Positions 59,389-64,000 of a stretch of DNA of 64,000 nt are shown piece after piece (positions within the stretch are counted from its first letter, which is position 1; each line of letters opens with the position of its first letter). The DNA is from CATOSP01 sp965204715. Its GTDB lineage: Bacteria > Chloroflexota > Dehalococcoidia > Lucifugimonadales > UBA3495. The notes beneath the pieces are model-generated. The model worked only from the letters and a program-made list of their open reading frames with translations, had not been told where the DNA came from and searched no databases. The stretch is from the NCBI GenBank assembly GCA_965204715.1, contig OZ242009.1, forward strand, positions 1,860,001 through 1,924,000, written 5' to 3'. The position numbers and the translations under genes are program-made.

Positions 59389-60406
59389 GGGCCCACCGCC
59401 CCAGGACACTCCGGCTGGACAAAGCCACTGCCGCTTCAGCTGCTTCTTCCAGAGGCAGGACGCGGCTGACAATTGGCGTCATCCGTCCCGCAGCGACCAT
59501 TTCCGCCACCTGCCGGACGGCGTTACGGTTCACGCCCGATGAACCCATCAAGCGGGCGTCGCGGAAGATGATTTCCGCCAGACCAAGCTCCACCGGGTGC
59601 CCAGCCACCTCGCCCAGCAGGACGAGCCTCCCGTACTGGGCCAGGCTGCGCAGGGTAGACGAGAACAGGGCCGAACCCACGTTGTCAATGATTACATCCG
59701 CCCCTTCGTCTTCGGTGAGGGCCAGCACCAGTTCGCTGAAGTCCAGTTCCTCGGTGTGGAGAATCTCTTCCGCGCCCAGGGCAGCGAACTCACCCAGTTT
59801 CTCCGGGGAAGTGGTTACGGCCAGGACACGGCCTCCCAGGGCAACTGCGGCCTGAATGGCGTGGATGCCCAGCCCACCGCCCGCGCCGGTGACCACGACA
59901 GTTTCACCCGGCTGAACGGCGGCCACGTTCTGTACGGCTTCTAAAGCGACGCCCATTGGGCAGGCGTAGAGGGCGGCTCCGTTTGGGTCCGCGTCTGGCG
60001 GGATGGACACAACGCTGGTCTCGCTGATGACCACATACTCGGCGAACCCGCCGTTGCGCCCGTGGCCGATGCCTTCCCCTTGCAGGCAGCGGTGTTCCCT
60101 CCCGTGTCGGCAGCGTTGGCACTCGCCGCAGGCATTGGCAAGGAGGGAGACCACGTTATCGCCGGGTGTGACGGTCTCCACGCCCGGCCCGACGTCGGCT
60201 ACCGTCCCCGATATTTCATGTCCCAGAATCACGCCGGGAGCGATGCCGCGGCGGAGCACTCCGGTCATCACCAGCAGGTCGTGGTAGCAGAAGCCGCAGG
60301 ACGCGACCCTGACCAACACCTCGCGCACACCGGGAGTTGGAATGGGGACATCGCGCACCGCCAGCCTTGGCGGGTGTCCCGTCTGTTCCAGCATCAAAGC
60401 GCGCAT
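59372..60406 (-). CDS. Zinc-dependent alcohol dehydrogenase (MDR superfamily)
   Basis: 344 aa, ATG at 60406. VASCGFCYHDLLVMTGVLRR (catalytic Zn Cys), VILGHEISGTVADVGPGVET (G-H-E), NACGECQRCRHGREHRCLQG (four structural-Zn Cys), VVVTGAGGGLGIHAIQAAVA (NAD(P)-binding G-x-G-G-L-G), VIDNVGSALFSSTLRSLAQY. A complete MDR enzyme; oxidises or reduces an alcohol/aldehyde, substrate unknown. Confidence 0.93.
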   Translation of the reverse strand: MRALMLEQTGHPPRLAVRDVPIPTPGVREVLVRVASCGFCYHDLLVMTGVLRRGIAPGVILGHEISGTVADVGPGVETVTPGDNVVSLLANACGECQRCRHGREHRCLQGEGIGHGRNGGFAEYVVISETSVVSIPPDADPNGAALYACPMGVALEAVQNVAAVQPGETVVVTGAGGGLGIHAIQAAVALGGRVLAVTTSPEKLGEFAALGAEEILHTEELDFSELVLALTEDEGADVIIDNVGSALFSSTLRSLAQYGRLVLLGEVAGHPVELGLAEIIFRDARLMGSSGVNRNAVRQVAEMVAAGRMTPIVSRVLPLEEAAEAAVALSSRSVLGRWALTPGL

Positions 60407-60493
60407 GATTGGTGGGAATTATAGCGGTGGAGGGTGAGAGCACCAAGTATAATGGCAATGCGCCCTTGTCAGCGGCGTACAGGGGAGAACACG

Positions 60494-60859
60494 ATGACAG
60501 ACAGGGCGAAAATGACCGTAGAGGAGCACGTCCAAACTGCGCGTGACTTCTTGGAAGCGTCGGACCATGAGTTCAGCAATGGGGACGACTTGCAGGGTTC
60601 AGAGAAGCTATGGGGCGCTGCCGCCCACGCCCTGATGGCGGTGATTCAACGGCGGGGATTGGAAAGCGCTTCCCACAGGGCATTGCGGTTTCAAGCCGAG
60701 GCCCTAGCCAGAGAATACGATGACTATCGCATCAGGGCGGGGTTCATAGCAGCAGACATGTTCCACCGCAACTTCTATTACTATTTCATGGATGAACACG
60801 ACATTGAAGACAACCGCCCGATAGTACGGGAATTCGTGGAAAGAATCCTTACGCTATAG
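60494..60859 (+). CDS. Small HEPN/PaREP1-like helical protein (copy 3)
   Basis: 121 aa, ATG at 60494 with AGGGGAG upstream. TVEEHVQTARDFLEASDHEF, DDLQGSEKLWGAAAHALMAV, IQRRGLESASHRALRFQAEA, IAADMFHRNFYYYFMDEHDI. The G-S-E-K-L-W-G-A-A-A-H-A core is the PaREP1/HEPN-like signature, related to but more distant from copies at 18580 and 32032. Same strand as, and 19 bp before, nfo. Confidence 0.65.
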   Translation: MTDRAKMTVEEHVQTARDFLEASDHEFSNGDDLQGSEKLWGAAAHALMAVIQRRGLESASHRALRFQAEALAREYDDYRIRAGFIAADMFHRNFYYYFMDEHDIEDNRPIVREFVERILTL

Positions 60860-60878
60860 CGATTGAGGGAGGGTTGAA

Positions 60879-61736
60879 GTGAGAATCGGCGCGCATGTAT
60901 CCACATCCGGGGGAATAAGCAAGGCGATTGGTCGGGGGGTTGAAATAGGCTGCGAGACGGTGCAGATATTCGGATCCGCTCCCCAGGCCTGGGCATTCAA
61001 GCCGGTTCCAGACTCGGAGGTTGAGGCGTTCCGGAATGAGGCCGGTGACGCAGGAATGGAGCAGGTCTATCTTCACGCCATCTACCTGATCAATCTGGGT
61101 GCGCCGGACGCGACCCGGTTGGAGAAGGGTATACAGTCCCTGACCAACTACATGACTCTGGCCGCGGCCATAGGCGCGGAAGGGGTGATCTTCCACCCCG
61201 GCAGCCACAAGGGGGCCGGGTTCGAGGCCATCCTGCCGCAGGTGGTGGACTCCATCTCCAAGGTGCTGGAGAATTCCCCGGAAGGGCCGTACCTGGCGGT
61301 GGAGAACATGGCCGGCATGGGGCAGCACATCGGGGCCAAGCTGGACGAGCTTGGGCAGATAATCCGCGGCGTGGACAGCCCCCGGTTGAGAGTGTGCCTG
61401 GACACCCAGCATACCTTCGCTGCCGGTTACGACCTGACCACCGGGCAGGGCATCGAGAACATGATTGCCGAGTTCGACGACACCATCGGCCTTTCAAGGC
61501 TTGCGGCAGTGCACGCCAACGACTCCAAGCGTCCCTGTGGCTCCGGCGTCGACCGCCACGATAATATCGGCGAAGGGTTCATCGGGGAAGACGGGTTCGC
61601 CACCATCATGGGGCATCCCGCCTTTGCCGGCGTCCCCTTTTTCCTGGAAGTGCCGGGGTTCGAGGGCAACGGCCCCGACCGCCAGAACGTGGAGATATTG
61701 AAGGCAATCCGAAGCCGGGTGGGTCTGGAAGCCTGA
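60879..61736 (+). CDS. nfo: Deoxyribonuclease IV (AP endonuclease, Nfo family)
   Basis: 285 aa, GTG start at 60879 with GGAGGG upstream. MRIGAHVSTSGGISKAIGRG, CETVQIFGSAPQAWAFKP, VYLHAIYLINLGAPDATRLE, VIFHPGSHKGAGFEAI, YLAVENMAGMGQHIGAKLDE, RVCLDTQHTFAAGYDL, AVHANDSKRPCGSGVDRHDN and IGEGFIG contain all the metal-binding His/Glu/Asp of endonuclease IV. Base-excision DNA repair. Its stop overlaps the next start (TGATG), so they are coupled. Confidence 0.95.
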   Translation: MRIGAHVSTSGGISKAIGRGVEIGCETVQIFGSAPQAWAFKPVPDSEVEAFRNEAGDAGMEQVYLHAIYLINLGAPDATRLEKGIQSLTNYMTLAAAIGAEGVIFHPGSHKGAGFEAILPQVVDSISKVLENSPEGPYLAVENMAGMGQHIGAKLDELGQIIRGVDSPRLRVCLDTQHTFAAGYDLTTGQGIENMIAEFDDTIGLSRLAAVHANDSKRPCGSGVDRHDNIGEGFIGEDGFATIMGHPAFAGVPFFLEVPGFEGNGPDRQNVEILKAIRSRVGLEA

Positions 61737-62101
61737 TGCACATCTCCCGCCGGGAGTTTACCCGCCTGGTCCGGGCAGCATACCGTCAGCTCCCCCCGGC
61801 GATGCGAGACGCGCTGGAAAACGTTGCCGTTGTCGTCGAAGAGTGGCCCAGCCCCGAAGACCTGGAACTGACGGGCGGGGAGGGCACACTGTTCGGGCTC
61901 TACACCGGCGTCCCGTTGCCGGAGCGTGAGGGAGGCTGGCCCGCGCTCCCCGACCGCATCGCCATCTTCCGCCAACCCATTATGCGCAGTTGCAAGACCC
62001 GCGCCGAGGCCCAACGGGAGATACGCATCACTCTTTGGCACGAGGTTGGCCACTACCTTGGCATGACCGAGGAAGACCTGCACCGCGCCGGGTATGGGTA
62101 G
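61736..62101 (+). CDS. Zincin-like metallopeptidase (DUF1025 type)
   Basis: 121 aa, ATG at 61736 inside the nfo stop. FTRLVRAAYRQLPPAMRDAL, ENVAVVVEEWPSP, GLYTGVPLPERE, PDRIAIFRQPIMR and the C-terminal IRITLWHEVGHYLGMTEEDL with HEVGH (HExxH zinc site). Minimal metallopeptidase domain of the family with unknown substrate, frequent in actinobacteria and Chloroflexota. Confidence 0.9.
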   Translation: MHISRREFTRLVRAAYRQLPPAMRDALENVAVVVEEWPSPEDLELTGGEGTLFGLYTGVPLPEREGGWPALPDRIAIFRQPIMRSCKTRAEAQREIRITLWHEVGHYLGMTEEDLHRAGYG

Positions 62102-62137
62102 TACAACCGCCGCTGGGGGTACGAGCGAGCCGCCCCC

Positions 62138-62689
62138 GTGATAGACACCTTGATTGAACGGATCAGGCGTGACCCCCTGCGATCGCTTGCATGGGTCATC
62201 GCCACCGGGTTCGGGACGGGCCTGTCGCCCGTTGCGCCAGGGACTGTCGGGAGCCTGGCGGCGGCGGTGTTGTACTACCTTTCTCCCCTTGACGCGGGTT
62301 CGCTCACGTATCTGGATGATCCGGCCTTGCTGGTCTTCTGCACGGTTGTTGGCGTCAGCTTTTTCGTGGGGATATGGGCGGCAAACGCGGTGTCGTCACC
62401 GGACAGCCCAGACCCCCATCACGTTGTATGGGACGAGTTCGTGGGCATGTGGGTTACATGCCTGTTCTTGCCTAAAGACCTCGCCTGGCTGGCTGTGGCT
62501 TTCGTAGTGTTCCGCCTGCTCGACGTGATCAAGCCTTTCCCCATACGCCGATTGGAGCGCCTCCACGGCGGGTTGGGAATTATGGCGGACGACCTGCTGG
62601 CGGGGGTCTACGGGGCTGTATTGTGCAACGCGCTCCTCGCGTTCCTTTGGTACACTGCCTTTTACCCCTTCATACTTTTTGAGAGTTGA
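62138..62689 (+). CDS. pgpA: Phosphatidylglycerophosphatase A
   Basis: 183 aa, GTG start at 62138. SLAWVIATGFGTGLSPVAPG (the G-x-G-x-x-P-x-A-P-G-T motif), TVGSLAAAVLYYLS, DPHHVVWDEFVGMWVTCLFL (D-E-x-x-G metal site), FRLLDVIKPFPIRRLERLHG (D-x-x-K-P-x-P), GLGIMADDLLAGVYGAVLCN (D-D-x-x-A-G). Membrane enzyme making phosphatidylglycerol from PG-phosphate. Last gene of the nfo-metallopeptidase-pgpA run. Confidence 0.94.
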   Translation: MIDTLIERIRRDPLRSLAWVIATGFGTGLSPVAPGTVGSLAAAVLYYLSPLDAGSLTYLDDPALLVFCTVVGVSFFVGIWAANAVSSPDSPDPHHVVWDEFVGMWVTCLFLPKDLAWLAVAFVVFRLLDVIKPFPIRRLERLHGGLGIMADDLLAGVYGAVLCNALLAFLWYTAFYPFILFES

Positions 62690-62720
62690 ATCCGGCAGGA
62701 GGAGAATACCTACGGGCGCC

Positions 62721-64000
62721 AGGGTGTCCGTCAGAATTTTGGATAGGGAGAGGATGGAGGGGTAAAATGGCGGCAAAGGACTGGAGAGAGGATGGGTGTG
62801 TCTTATGGAAATGAAGGATTGGGGATTGACTTGGCGGGAGTTGAGCGAAGAAGCAATCACCGGGATGAAAGAGTGGCGGTTGCAGAATCCTAAAGCCACT
62901 TTTAGTGAGATTGAAAAGGAACTGGACCTGCGGCTGGCGAAGTTGCGGGGCCGGATGCTCCAGGATACGGCTCTGGCCAGTTCCGCCAGGGACTGGAGCG
63001 GAAGTCAGCCTGGAGAAAGGCCGGTATGCCCTGATTGCGGCCATGAACTGGCCTCTTCGGGCAAGCGGGAGCGGCGGTTGCAGACCCTGGGGGGGCAGGA
63101 GGTCACGCTGGAACGGGAGTACGGGGTCTGCCCCGCTTGCGGCGGGAAACTTTTCCCCCCTGGATGAAGAGCTGGAATTGCTGCCGGGCTGTCTGACTCC
63201 GGGGCTGGAAGAGGTTCTGGTGCGGCTGGGGAGTTGGATGCCCTTCGAGAAGGCGCAACGGCTCCTGGTGGACTGGATGAAGCTGAATTCCCTCAGTGAA
63301 GCCACGGTAAGACGGCATACCGAAGCAGCGGGGGCGGCTTATGTGGTCATTCAGGAGGAGGAGGCCGGGGCGTTGGAACAGGGCCGGGAAGTGGACTGGG
63401 AAGTGGCCGGTTCCGGCTCAGCCCGGCTGGTGGTGGAAGTGGACGGGGCGATGGCGCCCTTGGCGGGAGGAGAATGGGCTGAGGTCAAGACGATGGTGAT
63501 TGGGGAGGTGGATGAGACGGGTGCGGAGCCTGGAACCCTGAAGGAGATGTCCTATTTTTCCCGGTTGAGCGATGCGGCGGGCTTCACCCGGCAGGCATTG
63601 GCGGAGACCTGCCGGCGGGGGGTGGGGGAAAAGGGCCAAGTGGCCCTGGTGTCCGATGGGGCCGAATGGATTCAGGGATTCGGGGACTTTCATTGTCCCG
63701 GTGCGGTGCGGATTCTGGACTTTCCCCATGCTGCGGGGTACATGGGGGAGATCGGCCGGGGCCTGTTTGGGGAAGCGTCTTCGATGGCTGATGAATGGCA
63801 ACGGGAACAGACGCAGCGTCTCAAACATGAGGGCGCCGGTCCGGTATTGGAGGACATCAGGGTCTTGGTCCAAGGCCGGGAAACTGACCTGGGCAAACCC
63901 CTGGCCTACCTGGAAAAGCGGGAAGCCCAGATGCGCTATCCGGTCTTGCGGGCCCAGGGCTGGCCCATAGGAAGCGGTGCGGTGGAGAGCGGCAACAAGC
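62721..64000 (+). mobile_element. ISKra4-like insertion sequence, right end beyond the window
   Basis: Starts between pgpA (ending 62689) and the transposase. AGGGTGTCCGTCAGAATTTT at 62721-62740 is my guess for the left terminal inverted repeat; it cannot be confirmed because the right end is out of view. Confidence 0.55.
62805..64000 (+). CDS. ISKra4-family transposase, split by a frame change at a C6 run, incomplete at the window edge
   Basis: Part A, from the ATG at 62805 to the TGA at 63165-63167 (120 aa): LQNPKATFSEIEKELDLRLA, then two Cys pairs CPDCGHELASSGKRERRLQT and YGVCPACGGKLFPP. Part B, in the +1 frame from about 63160 to the end of the window: LDEELELLPGCLTPGLEEVL, LVVEVDGAMAPLAGG (first D), VALVSDGAEWIQGFGDFHCP (second D), GWPIGSGAVESGNK (E). 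This is the ISKra4 DDE layout. The change falls at TTTTCCCCCC (63151-63160), and deleting one C joins the parts. Either programmed frameshifting or a disabling insertion. Confidence 0.75.

Overview
This is a GC-rich, gene-dense bacterial chromosome segment. The gene content fits a Chloroflexota bacterium, most likely of the Dehalococcoidia/SAR202 type; this is inference from gene families, with no 16S in view. Pointers are several LLM-class (luciferase-like) oxidoreductases, a DDN-type nitroreductase, NIPSNAP, cyclase-family and D-aminoacylase-like hydrolases, degenerate SDRs, Uma2, a heme A synthase, and very large repeat-rich exported proteins. GTG and TTG starts are frequent.

Layout. 0-4 kb: the start of heme A synthase running off the left edge, a DDN-like nitroreductase, a GYD protein, tRNA-Phe with a clean promoter, a tandem universal stress protein and an LLM oxidoreductase. 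4-31 kb: two giant exported proteins (4070-10327, minus; 23571-31262, plus) in mirror-image arrangement around a 13 kb block. That block holds two SDRs, Uma2, enoyl-CoA hydratase, a type II restriction-modification pair, a ferredoxin:thioredoxin reductase subunit, NIPSNAP, a D-aminoacylase-like hydrolase, a WD40 protein and a DinB-like protein. Each giant gene is preceded by a homologous short leader ORF containing a run of 14 C, by a conserved intergenic segment, and by a divergent truncated GAF-type fragment. 31-49 kb: toxin-antitoxin pairs (two HicBA-like, one Phd/PIN), catabolic hydrolases, a GNAT, a Lon-N protein, a BtuF-like protein, a CPA2 antiporter, an OsmC protein, RidA, TlyA, rhomboid, CinA-C, penicillin acylase, and a second, frameshifted restriction-modification remnant. 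50-62.7 kb: a housekeeping stretch with rplS, priA, def, the CCA-adding enzyme, secD-secF, nfo and pgpA. The right edge is an incomplete ISKra4-like insertion sequence.

Most notable observations. (1) Two genes, the BtuF-like protein and the OsmC protein, each have one in-frame UGA exactly where their families carry a conserved cysteine. Each UGA is followed at the right distance by a perfect 6-bp hairpin with a G/U-containing apical loop, as in bacterial SECIS elements. I read both as selenoproteins (CxxU in the BtuF-like protein, U120 in OsmC), so the organism would use selenocysteine. (2) The two giant surface genes share a poly-C leader whose tract length sets the reading frame. In one copy the leader stop overlaps the start of the giant gene (TAATG), and one extra C would fuse the two. 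This looks like a slippage-controlled expression switch. (3) The two surface loci form a large inverted duplication with near-identical 3' ends, which could allow inversion or gene conversion.
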